From: Hydrogenophaga sp.
GTDB lineage: Bacteria > Pseudomonadota > Gammaproteobacteria > Burkholderiales > Burkholderiaceae_C
Direction of reading: 5' to 3'
NCBI GenBank assembly: GCA_030684755.1
Contig: JAUXXN010000120.1
Location: forward strand, 1 to 13,101
Length of the DNA: 13,101 nucleotides
Shown here: piece by piece, positions 7,284 through 13,101 of the stretch
Layout of the letters: each line of letters starts with the position of its first letter
Position numbering within the stretch: the stretch's first letter is position 1
Made by a program: the position numbers and the translations under genes
The notes under the pieces: generated by a model
The model's database searches: none
Told to the model about the DNA's origin: nothing
Seen by the model: only the letters and a program-made list of their open reading frames with translations

Positions 7284-7742
7284 ATGAGAATGGCTGCTCT
7301 GAACATGCATCCCGCTGGCAGCCCCCGCTTTGTGGACGACTACCTCGGCTACCTGCTGGGCCAGGCCAACCATGCGCTGTTCAAAGACTTTGAGGCCGTG
7401 GTGCGCGCCGCCGGGCTGGGCTCGCTGGAATGGCGCGTGCTGGCCACGCTGAGCGGCCAGGCGCCCATGCCCGTGGGCCAGTTGGCGCACGAGGTGCTGA
7501 GCCAGCAACCCACCGTCACCAAGCTGCTGCAGCGCCTGAGCGCGCAAGGCTGGGTGCACCTGAGCGACGACCCGCAAGACCAGCGCCGCACACTGGTGGC
7601 CATCACCGCCACCGGGTTGGACAAGGTGCAACCCCTTATGGCCCAGGCGCGCGAACACGAAGCCCAGACCCTCGCCGGCCTGAGCGCCGCCGACATCCAG
7701 CAACTCAAAAACCAGTTGCGCCGCCTCGCCCGCCCGGGTTGA
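7284..7742 (+). CDS. MarR-family transcriptional regulator
   Basis: This 152-residue winged-helix regulator acts as a dimer and usually represses nearby catabolic or efflux genes until an aromatic ligand binds. The N-terminal dimerisation helix covers ~15-43. The winged helix spans ~47-112, with LEWRVLATL, the recognition helix SQQPTVTKLLQRLSAQGW (73-90) and the wing DDPQDQRRTLVAIT (95-108), whose D-x-R-R pattern is the family signature. C-terminal helices complete the dimer interface. ATGs at 7290 and 7305 are alternative starts, and none has a clear Shine-Dalgarno. Known nicotinate clusters carry a MarR regulator (NicR) beside nicX, so this is the natural candidate to control the divergent region at 6375-6555; its ligand is unknown. 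Confidence 0.87.
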   Translation: MRMAALNMHPAGSPRFVDDYLGYLLGQANHALFKDFEAVVRAAGLGSLEWRVLATLSGQAPMPVGQLAHEVLSQQPTVTKLLQRLSAQGWVHLSDDPQDQRRTLVAITATGLDKVQPLMAQAREHEAQTLAGLSAADIQQLKNQLRRLARPG

Positions 7743-7814
7743 GCGCCCAACGCCCTCCCCTTGCGTTCCCGGCAGTGACAGCCTGCACCGGGCGCCCCGC
7801 CTACCATTGCAGCC

Positions 7815-8717
7815 ATGACCGCCGTTCAACGCAAAGACCACCTCGACACCTTCGCCATCGCCTTGCTGGTGGCGTGCTGCGCCTTCTGGGGCTTCCAGCA
7901 AATTCTCATCAAATTCGCCAGCCGCGAAATTCCTCCGCTGTGGCAAGCCAGCATCCGCATGTGGGGCGCCACCGCCCTGCTCTGGCTGTGGTGCCAATAC
8001 CGGGGCGTGCCGCTGTTCAAACGCGACGGCACGCTCTGGGGCGGCCTGCTGGTGGGGCTGCTTTTTGCGGGTGAGTTTTGCTTTATTTACCTGGGCCTGC
8101 AACACACCAGCGCCTCGCGCCTCACGGTGTTTTTGTACACCAGCCCGTTTTGGGTGGCGCTGCTGCTGCCGCGTTTTGTGGCGGCGGAGAAGCTGCGCCG
8201 CATCCAGTGGGTGGGCCTGTTTGTCGCGTTTGGCGCCGTGGCTGTGGCCTTCAGTGAAGGGTTCATGCACAGTTCGCCCGTGGCTGGGCAATGGATGGGC
8301 GACGCCATGGGCCTGGCCGCCGGCATGCTCTGGGGCCTGACCACGCTGGCCATTCGCACCACGAAAATTGCCACCGTTTCAGCAGAAAAATCGCTGTTTT
8401 ACCAACTCGGCGTCACCGCCGCCGTCACACCCTTGCTGTCGATCGCACTGGGCGAAACCTGGAGCTTGAATTATTCCGCGCTGGCCTGGGGCTCGATTTT
8501 TTTACAAACCGCCGTGGGCGCCTTCGCCAGCTACCTGGCCTGGATGTGGATGCTGCGCCACTACCCCGCCACACAGATGAGCACCTTCACCTTTTTGACG
8601 CCGGTGTTTGCCCTGGTGTTCGGCGTGGTGCTGCTGAGCGAGCCGCTCACGCTGCAACTGGTGCTGGCGCTGCTGGGCGTGGCGGCGGGGATTGTGCTGG
8701 TGAGCCGTAAGGGGTGA
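7815..8717 (+). CDS. DMT-superfamily transporter with two EamA domains
   Basis: This 300-residue inner-membrane protein has about ten hydrophobic helices in two repeated halves (EamA domains ~16-145 and ~163-296). It matches the drug/metabolite exporter group in length. The first half contains FWGFQQILIKFASREIPP and the loop R-L-T-V-F-L-Y-T-S-P-F-W; the second contains GLAAGMLWGLTTLAIR and the conserved ending STFTFLTPVFALVFGVVLLSEPL. It lies 72 bp downstream of the MarR gene in the same direction, so it may be a target of that regulator or simply a neighbour. Substrates of such exporters (amino acids, metabolites, drugs) cannot be read from sequence. No clear terminator follows. Confidence 0.88.
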   Translation: MTAVQRKDHLDTFAIALLVACCAFWGFQQILIKFASREIPPLWQASIRMWGATALLWLWCQYRGVPLFKRDGTLWGGLLVGLLFAGEFCFIYLGLQHTSASRLTVFLYTSPFWVALLLPRFVAAEKLRRIQWVGLFVAFGAVAVAFSEGFMHSSPVAGQWMGDAMGLAAGMLWGLTTLAIRTTKIATVSAEKSLFYQLGVTAAVTPLLSIALGETWSLNYSALAWGSIFLQTAVGAFASYLAWMWMLRHYPATQMSTFTFLTPVFALVFGVVLLSEPLTLQLVLALLGVAAGIVLVSRKG

Positions 8718-8860
8718 GGGGTTGAGGCTTGCGCCTGCGTGGCGGTAGCTATAGGCTGTTATGCGCAGGCCTCGGTTATGAACAGTTGCCGAGATCGATT
8801 GAGCTGAGTGCTTTGATTTGTCTATGCCACTGACAGCAGCAGCCCTGGTGAACTGGACAT
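8718..8860. other. Gene-free spacer after the EamA gene
   Basis: I see no credible gene here. The stretch contains a 7-bp inverted repeat GCCTGCG (8733-8739) / CGCAGGC (8764-8770) around a 24-base loop with AGCTATA, and it lacks a T-run. It marks the change from the compact housekeeping-style genes on the left to the mobile-element debris on the right; together with the recombinase remnant and the 9068-9245 spacer it forms a 528-bp gap between intact genes. Confidence 0.4.
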
Positions 8861-9067
8861 AAGCCCGGTTCTGCGGCAAGACTGGTGATCACATATTTGA
8901 AGATCACAGCACACCGTGCGTCACTCGACAACAATGCATCTTGGTTGCAGTCGGGCGTGGACATCAGCGGGATCACGCTGTGGCTCAGCCACTGGTGTCC
9001 GACGATGACCCAGAGGTACATCGAAGCCGATCTCGCGATGAAGGAGAAGGCGCTGTCCCGGCTGTAG
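8861..9067 (+). pseudogene. C-terminal remnant of a tyrosine recombinase/integrase, frameshifted
   Basis: The stretch decodes to the end of a phage-type integrase if the reading frame is switched twice. The first frame gives ...LKIT up to about 8908. A shifted frame then gives HTVRHSTTMHL (8910-8942), containing the H-x-x-R box. After two extra bases the original frame returns with LQSGVDISGITLWLSH and then TQRYIEADLAMKEKALSRL to the stop at 9065-9067. The pattern fits an apparent 2-base loss near 8909 and 2-base gain at 8943-8944. It keeps the C-terminal catalytic Arg, a His of the L-G-H box (here LSH) and the nucleophilic Tyr in QRYIEADL. The N-terminal DNA-binding domain and first catalytic Arg are missing. 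It cannot encode an active enzyme. It resembles the integrases ending '...EADLAMKEKAL' common in proteobacterial mobile elements. Confidence 0.75.
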
Positions 9068-9132
9068 TATCCCGGCGTCGTCGCATGCCGGTTCCGAGCA
9101 GATGACTCGCTCTTCGACTTCCTCAGGACCAA

Positions 9133-9158
9133 CCTTTATGTAAAGCTCTACATAAAGG
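9133..9158. repeat. Perfect 10-bp inverted repeat CCTTTATGTA / TACATAAAGG
   Basis: The arms (9133-9142 and 9149-9158) are separated by the six bases AAGCTC. The structure lies 65 bp beyond the integrase remnant stop and 87 bp beyond the end of the convergent nuclease-like gene. An AT-rich core with symmetric arms and a 6-bp spacer is the layout of a tyrosine-recombinase crossover site, so it may be an old attachment or terminal site. A terminator role for the leftward gene is less likely because no T-run follows in that direction. Confidence 0.55.
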
Positions 9159-9245
9159 CTGATAGCAGCTCTTCAGGTTTCTAGAAGGAAAGGCAACAGA
9201 TCCTGTTACTAGACATCGGGCTACTTAAGCGTGTTCACAATCCGA

Positions 9246-11237
9246 CTACTGGGTTTGCGAGGTGCTGCCGTAACCCTTGACAAGGCGTGGCGCCATTTCA
9301 GGGAAAAGCACGCTTATCACAGGGTCGTAGTGCGCAGGCCGCAGGTGTATCTCGTCGCCAGAGTTCACCTTGTTGATGACGCCTTGCCGCCAGGAGGCAT
9401 AGCGCTCGGCTTGCTTTGGGGTGAATTGGGCCTCCAATCTATAGGCCTTGACGCCCATGAGGTACAGCGAGTGCCACTGCTGGTGGCCGTGCGTGCTTTG
9501 CATGATGGCATTGAGCACTTGGTAACCGGTATTGAATGCATAGCCGATACCTCGATTGTGTTGGATCGACAGCAATCGCGAGATGATGCCTGCCCCCCCC
9601 ACCTTCTCGGGGTCGGCGGCGCCCGGGTAGCCGTGCGCAGCTAGGGCTTCTGCAGCTTCCATGAGTTGCAGCCAAGGCTTGCTGCTATTCCCAAGTAGCT
9701 CGGGTTTCGGGTCAGGGCCCCGATGTGCCCGCCGGGCTTTGTCGATGCGGGTATTGGCGTCGTGGAACTCTGTGGCGGCGGCAAGATAAATTTTGGCCCA
9801 TTCCGATGCCGGCGTCGCAAGCAAACGGGGACGCCTCAGTTCGGCGAGGCGCGCTTGAAACCGAACCGATACCGGATGCTGATCCAATTCCGTTTCGAGT
9901 AGTTGGCGGCGCAACCGCAAGGCTGGGTGATGCAACCAGCGCTTGCCGATGGTTTTGTCTACTACCAAATAGCGTAGGCCTTCCCGAGTTACGCGTCCGC
10001 CGAGCGAGCCTATGTCGATTTCCAGCGTCGGCATGTTGAGTTCTTGAATGCGACGCAGCTTCTCCTGATCGATGCCATGTGTCACTGTGACCTCAATCAG
10101 CAAGGTCCGTGGCCAGCGCTGGCTGCTGTGGGTGTCTTCGACCAACTCTTCATAGGCATCATCGAGCCAGGTTTCGGTGACACCGAAGATAAAAGGCTGA
10201 GGTTCGCTGAGGGAGCAGATTACGTCTGGGACGATGTTGCCCTTGTGTTGCTCCAACTGGATCTTCCCCAGCGACAGCATTGTGGATGCTGTGCACCACT
10301 CAATTCGAAGCGTATTGCCCTCCCATTCGCCGCTGAACTCGTCCGGGGCATTGCGGGTCACTTTGACTACGAGGCTGGGTGTCGCTATTTGCGAAGCATG
10401 TGCCAGGATTCTCTTGACTTCGCTGTGCAACAGCGTCTCGCGACGTAATTGCTGGGCTACGGATGGCTCTAGGCCAGGGGGTAGTTGCTGTCGGAACTGT
10501 GCCTCTTCAAGGTCCTCCCAGGCATCCATGGCTTCGCGAGCCAACTGCTGGGCCTGCACATTTGCGGCTGATTGCAATGCCATGTCATCCCAATGCGCGC
10601 ACCAGCGAATGTCCGGAAGCAGACGAAGCCGAGCACGGATCTCGTCGGGCGACATCATCGCAATGGCGGGATCGGAAAGGAATAGCGTGACAATCGCCCG
10701 CCCCTGGCCATCGCTACCGGCAACGCGTTCCCCCGTGAGGTCGACTAGGAATTCACGACCATCGTCCAGCGTCAACAGTGCCGTAGCGTGGTCGTGGAGT
10801 ACTGCGCTGATGATGGATACGCGCTCTGCGGGTTTTTCGGCCCACCCTTCATAGCCCTGACCGCTGAAGCCGATGGCGTTGGCGGACATCCGGCGTCTCG
10901 GCAGATCGATGAAGCCGCGATCCTGCAGGTGCCGGATCGCGGCCAGCCGAGCGGCAACTATGGTGCAGTCGTCCTTCTGCGCCCCCTTAGGATGGCGGAA
11001 ATGCGCGGTGGGGTTCTTGCGCAACGGTTGCCCAGCCAACACTGGCGTCAGTGAGAGGTCGCATGCTGGACATTGGCATTCAGCGTTTCCATCGATGACT
11101 TCATGGTCGTGGATGTAGCGCGGCTCGCCGGTGCGCGCATCGTTCGCCCACGTCAGCGGCACTGTGTTCGCATCGGGCGTGGGACGATCCGGTGCGGTAT
11201 GGGTGTCTACCTGCCAGTTGCTAGATTTGTGTGTCAT
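9246..11237 (-). CDS. CoiA-like protein with zinc-finger-like N-terminus and PD-(D/E)XK nuclease-like domain
   Basis: This 663-residue protein is not assigned to a named system. An N-terminal Cys/His cluster, ECQCPACDLSLTPV (53-66) and AHFRHPKGAQKDDC (78-91), is the pattern found ahead of the nuclease domain in competence protein CoiA relatives. A middle domain (about 140-215) contains DDGREFLVDLTGERV. The nuclease-like core has HSEVKRIL (271-278), NIVPDVIC (334-341, Asp338) and LLIEVTVTHGIDQEKLRRI (379-397, Glu382), followed by NMPTLEIDI. This fits a PD-(D/E)XK fold with Thr/Gln-type third position. The C-terminal ~200 residues are of unknown function. The start has AAGG about eight bases upstream and is 24 bp from the upstream gene's stop, so both form one operon. 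Codon use looks less GC-biased than in the genes to the left, suggesting horizontal acquisition. A role in DNA processing or defence is inference. Confidence 0.72.
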   Translation of the reverse strand: MTHKSSNWQVDTHTAPDRPTPDANTVPLTWANDARTGEPRYIHDHEVIDGNAECQCPACDLSLTPVLAGQPLRKNPTAHFRHPKGAQKDDCTIVAARLAAIRHLQDRGFIDLPRRRMSANAIGFSGQGYEGWAEKPAERVSIISAVLHDHATALLTLDDGREFLVDLTGERVAGSDGQGRAIVTLFLSDPAIAMMSPDEIRARLRLLPDIRWCAHWDDMALQSAANVQAQQLAREAMDAWEDLEEAQFRQQLPPGLEPSVAQQLRRETLLHSEVKRILAHASQIATPSLVVKVTRNAPDEFSGEWEGNTLRIEWCTASTMLSLGKIQLEQHKGNIVPDVICSLSEPQPFIFGVTETWLDDAYEELVEDTHSSQRWPRTLLIEVTVTHGIDQEKLRRIQELNMPTLEIDIGSLGGRVTREGLRYLVVDKTIGKRWLHHPALRLRRQLLETELDQHPVSVRFQARLAELRRPRLLATPASEWAKIYLAAATEFHDANTRIDKARRAHRGPDPKPELLGNSSKPWLQLMEAAEALAAHGYPGAADPEKVGGAGIISRLLSIQHNRGIGYAFNTGYQVLNAIMQSTHGHQQWHSLYLMGVKAYRLEAQFTPKQAERYASWRQGVINKVNSGDEIHLRPAHYDPVISVLFPEMAPRLVKGYGSTSQTQ

Positions 11238-11261
11238 TGCCGCCTTTGCGCTGCCGATACA

Positions 11262-12071
11262 TCACTTGGCACCTTCGCGTTCGCGTTGACGCAGACGCTT
11301 CACGTAGGGGCCATCGACCATGCTATCCGCGTCTAGATCGAGCGCGCAGTTAACCAAGATGGCGAACGTGCTGTCGCTGATCTGTAGCCCGTAGGGAAGG
11401 TGGCCGAAACTCAGGGCGCTGTTCTCTTCGATGCTCGCAAACAGTGCTTTGAAGAAATCGGCGAGAGAAGCCCGGGACGCTGCCGTAGCCGCCGCCGTCA
11501 AAGGGTCGGAGGCCTGCGCAACTGCGGTCGCAGCATCGTGAGCCAGTTCCCGGACGAGGTCGCTCAGCCTGGGCCAGTACTTGAGGTCGAACTGTCTCCG
11601 CAGATCTTCTAGGCGCTCCCGTACATGGCGTGTGAACCCATAGTTCTCTTGAGATGATGCTTGGATCACGTCGCAGACATGGTAGTGCGTATCCGTCCTG
11701 AAGCCTGACGTGTTGCCGAGGTCCGAGCGCTGCTGCAGCAGTTCAGCCAGTTCGGTGGCCTGCTTGGCAATTTGCTGGTTCACCTTGGTGAGTTCACTCC
11801 GCGCGTTGCGCGCTTCCGCAATCCTCTCGGGATTCCAAAGCGCTGCCGCTGTCAAAACCAGCCCTAGAAACGTCTTCAGGTCGTGCGGATGCTGATGTAA
11901 CTTGCTGTGCAACTCCTCATAGGCCGGAGTCATTTCCAGGCCTCTGGCCAGAAGGCGATCCACCACTGTGCTTTCACTGGGCAGGATGTTGTATTCGGCG
12001 TTATAGCGCTTTTCCTCCATGAGAAGGTTTTCGCAAACGTTTTTTGGAGAAACCGGTGTGTGCAAACTCAT
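11262..12071 (-). CDS. Uncharacterised coiled-coil protein, operon partner of the CoiA-like nuclease
   Basis: I do not recognise this 269-residue protein. Residues ~82-117 (from RIAEARNARSEL to AELLQQR) are predicted by eye to be a coiled coil. Residues ~177-205 are very Ala-rich and helical. The C-terminus ends with LPYGLQISDSTFAILVNCAL and a basic PYVKRLRQREREGAK tail, which reads like a conserved terminal helix-strand module. There is no signal peptide; a short hydrophobic patch TFLGLVLTAAALW (67-79) could be a buried helix or a weak membrane contact. Its stop is 24 bp ahead of the nuclease-like gene in the same direction, so the two are probably co-expressed and may act together. The start lacks a clear ribosome site; the ATG at codon 18 is an alternative. 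A palindrome lies 25-37 bp upstream. Confidence 0.6.
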   Translation of the reverse strand: MSLHTPVSPKNVCENLLMEEKRYNAEYNILPSESTVVDRLLARGLEMTPAYEELHSKLHQHPHDLKTFLGLVLTAAALWNPERIAEARNARSELTKVNQQIAKQATELAELLQQRSDLGNTSGFRTDTHYHVCDVIQASSQENYGFTRHVRERLEDLRRQFDLKYWPRLSDLVRELAHDAATAVAQASDPLTAAATAASRASLADFFKALFASIEENSALSFGHLPYGLQISDSTFAILVNCALDLDADSMVDGPYVKRLRQREREGAK

Positions 12072-12095
12072 GGTGTGTCGTGGCAGATGAACATG

Positions 12096-12108
12096 CTATG
12101 CAGCATAG
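12096..12108. promoter_or_regulatory. 13-bp palindrome upstream of the coiled-coil/nuclease operon
   Basis: CTATGC-A-GCATAG is a perfect 6-bp inverted repeat around one base, lying 25-37 bp before the presumed start at 12071. On the minus strand it overlaps a TATGCT sequence that could be a -10 element. The position suits a repressor operator, but no regulator gene is evident in the operon. Confidence 0.35.
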
Positions 12109-12186
12109 TGATGAACTCGCGTTCTGTCGGTACCTCAAGTGCTGAGGCAAAGTCTGGTTTTAGGTACCACGCCTTCAAGGTGTTGG

Positions 12187-12285
12187 GGCTACGCTGAATA
12201 AGTCGAAAGCGCCAAAATTGAGCCTTTGTAAATCAATGACTTACGCGAGCCATTTCCATAAATCAGGCACTTGTTCAGCGTTGCC
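12187..12285. mobile_element. MITE-like element with 17-bp imperfect terminal inverted repeats
   Basis: GGCTACGCTGAATAAGT at the left end (12187-12203) is mirrored by ACTTGTTCAGCGTTGCC at the right end (12269-12285). In reverse complement they agree at 15 of 17 positions. The ~65 bp between them are AT-richer than the surroundings and contain no gene. This is the structure of a non-autonomous MITE, or of an insertion sequence that has lost its transposase. The flanking bases TTGG (left) and TTAG (right) are similar but not identical, so a clean target duplication is not shown. The parent IS family is not identified. Confidence 0.6.
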
Positions 12286-12374
12286 TTAGGTTGTCCTCGG
12301 CATTGTTGACGAATTGCGGTCGAGCCGCGTGCCACGCTGGACTGCTTATGGTGGCATTTTTTATACCGTTCGCC

Positions 12375-12701
12375 ATGCGTGCAGTGATTGATGTCCATGT
12401 GTTTGTCGGCGCCTGTATGGGCGCGGGAGCTTGCAATGCCGTTATCCACGCCTGCCCGTTGAGCGCACAAGAGCGCAACACCTTGCTCGACATTTTTTTG
12501 GCCCGTTGTGAATGGACCCGGGTGTATTACCTGTGGCGCCCCAACCTGCGTGATGAGGGTGACAACCACCTGATCGAACTGGCTGTGGCAGCCGGTGCCG
12601 ACCTCATCATCAGCCGCAATGTGCGCGACCTGCGCAGCGGGCAGTTGCCCTTTGCCAGATTGCGGGTCATGACACCCGAAGCGTTTCTGAAGGAGATTTA
12701 A
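12375..12701 (+). CDS. PIN-domain toxin (PIN_3 type), apparently internally deleted
   Basis: This is the toxin of a type II pair; PIN toxins are Mg-dependent RNases using four acidic residues. The 108-residue product begins MRAVIDVHVFVGA (Asp6 is the first acidic residue; the usual D-T-N is changed to D-V-H). Its second half is well preserved: CEWTRVYYLWRPNLRDEGDNHLIELAVAAGADLI (45-78) and RNVRDLRS (81-88), ending LRVMTPEAFLKEI. Family members are usually ~135-140 residues. The segment with the conserved Glu (typically in an E-Y-E motif), between the first helix and the PLSAQERN helix, is missing here: AVIHAC (22-27) runs straight into PLSAQER. It is probably an inactive or altered toxin kept in frame. 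The start at 12375 was chosen because the PIN fold begins there. A longer frame from 12291 adds no recognisable sequence. Confidence 0.72.
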   Translation: MRAVIDVHVFVGACMGAGACNAVIHACPLSAQERNTLLDIFLARCEWTRVYYLWRPNLRDEGDNHLIELAVAAGADLIISRNVRDLRSGQLPFARLRVMTPEAFLKEI

Positions 12702-12702
12702 C

Positions 12703-12936
12703 ATGGCAGCACTCACCGTTCGATTGCCTGACGACAAGCACCGCCGACTTAAAGCCCTGGCGGCCAGTCGGGGCACACCGCTCAACCGACTGATTGACGA
12801 AATGACCACCCTGATGCTGGCCGAATTCAATGCCGAAACCCGTTTTCGGCTGCGTGCCAGCCAAGGCATGGGCAAAGAAGCCGAGGGCTTGGCTTTGCTG
12901 GACAAGGCTTTGCGAAAGCAAGAAAAAAACCTATGA
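12703..12936 (+). CDS. Ribbon-helix-helix (Arc/CopG/HicB-like) antitoxin
   Basis: This 77-residue antitoxin is encoded one base after the PIN-toxin stop, with AGGAG (12691-12695) inside the end of the toxin gene giving a good ribosome site. The N-terminal strand ALTVRLPDDKHRRLKALAASRGTPLNRLIDEM (3-34) is a canonical RHH DNA-binding unit. The rest, with AEFNAETRFRLRASQG and AEGLALLDKALRKQE, is the toxin-binding helix region usual in antitoxins paired with PIN_3 toxins. It appears intact although its partner seems truncated. The toxin-first gene order makes antitoxin synthesis depend on translation through the toxin reading frame or on a promoter inside it. Confidence 0.8.
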   Translation: MAALTVRLPDDKHRRLKALAASRGTPLNRLIDEMTTLMLAEFNAETRFRLRASQGMGKEAEGLALLDKALRKQEKNL

Positions 12937-13101
12937 ACAAGGCCCCATAAAGACGCGATGCGGCTTAGGACTTCACAGTGCCGGATCCATCACCGGCGCG
13001 CCCAGCCGATAACCGTGTTTTGGCCATGCTGCACCGCATGGGATGAATCCAAGGGGATTTCACACGGTCGGTGGCTCCACCTCAAGCACCGCCTCGACAT
13101 A
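12937..13101. other. Window end; possible C-terminal tip of a leftward gene
   Basis: No complete gene is visible. On the minus strand a 13-codon open frame enters from the window edge and stops at 13060-13062 (reading YVEAVLEVEPPTV). It could be the end of a gene lying to the right, but it is too short to identify. The remaining ~120 bp show no convincing terminator or repeat. Confidence 0.2.

Larger units (their letters stand above)
12072..12374. other. 303-bp intergenic region between the leftward operon and the PIN-toxin gene
   Basis: The region must hold the promoter of the leftward operon and of the rightward toxin-antitoxin pair. It contains the palindrome at 12096-12108, the MITE-like element at 12187-12285 and, before the toxin, a possible promoter TGGACT (12338-12343) with TATACC 18 bp later (12362-12367). 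That promoter would start transcription almost at the toxin ATG and so imply a leaderless mRNA. No other gene is supported; long minus-strand frames here run antisense to the toxin-antitoxin genes and look non-coding. Confidence 0.45.

Noticed and set aside
7056..8291. Minus-strand open frame of 411 codons across the marR and EamA genes.
   Set aside because: It is antisense to two well-recognised genes, passes through the hairpin repeat, and is low-complexity in Gln/His/Gly/Ala.
8733..8770. Inverted repeat GCCTGCG/CGCAGGC after the EamA gene as a terminator.
   Set aside because: The loop is 24 bases long, the stem only 7 bp, and no T-run follows.
8838..8879. On the minus strand, a short peptide PQNRAYVQFTR resembles the N-terminal 'RTEQAYVxWxR' stretch of tyrosine recombinases.
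   Set aside because: Only about ten residues match, the strand is opposite to the integrase remnant, and no further integrase sequence follows in that frame.
12189..12905. Long minus-strand open frame (238 codons) across the MITE-like element and the toxin-antitoxin genes.
   Set aside because: It is antisense to two recognisable genes, shows no family resemblance and crosses the inverted-repeat element; it is a shadow of GC-biased codons.
1..13101. CRISPR array, tRNA or rRNA gene.
   Set aside because: No regularly spaced direct repeats were seen, and no tRNA cloverleaf or rRNA signature could be recognised on either strand.

Overview
The window looks like chromosomal DNA of a betaproteobacterium, most likely Comamonadaceae (Hydrogenophaga/Acidovorax/Polaromonas-like). 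This rests on high GC with strong G/C third positions, short intergenic spacers, GC-rich 'CCCCC...GGGGG' hairpin repeats of a kind I associate with that family, and protein families typical of Burkholderiales. The assignment comes from sequence style, not from a database match.

Left part (48-3013). A D-amino-acid dehydrogenase (dadA-like, + strand) converges on a secreted M14 zinc carboxypeptidase/amidase (- strand). Behind that lies a compact ParD/ParE toxin-antitoxin pair (- strand) with a 4-nt ATGA overlap, a palindromic operator candidate and a -10 box.

Centre (3094-8717). This looks like a small catabolic locus arranged around a divergent intergenic region at 6375-6555. Leftward run a NicX-type 2,5-dihydroxypyridine dioxygenase homologue, an alpha/beta-hydrolase with an intact Ser-Asp-His triad, and an acyl-CoA-dehydrogenase-fold flavoprotein that seems to lack the usual catalytic glutamate. 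Rightward run an HpaC-type flavin reductase, a MarR regulator and a DMT/EamA exporter. NicX, a NicD-type hydrolase and a MarR regulator are the core of known pyridine-ring (nicotinate/picolinate-type) pathways. A flavin reductase next to an ACAD-fold protein suggests a two-component flavin monooxygenase. My inference is an N-heterocycle degradation module in which the ACAD-like protein would be the ring hydroxylase or another oxidative step. Maleamate amidase and maleate isomerase are not in the window.

Right part (8718-13101). This is an accessory region with less regular codon use. It holds a frameshifted C-terminal remnant of a tyrosine recombinase, a perfect 10-bp inverted repeat just beyond it, and a two-gene leftward operon. 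The operon encodes an uncharacterised coiled-coil protein followed by a 663-residue CoiA-like, PD-(D/E)XK nuclease-like protein. Next come a ~99-bp MITE-like element with 17-bp imperfect terminal inverted repeats, and a PIN-toxin/RHH-antitoxin pair whose toxin appears internally deleted. The coiled-coil/nuclease operon in this mobile-element setting is the best candidate here for an undescribed (possibly defence) system. The hypothetical N-heterocycle cluster is the best candidate for undescribed metabolism.
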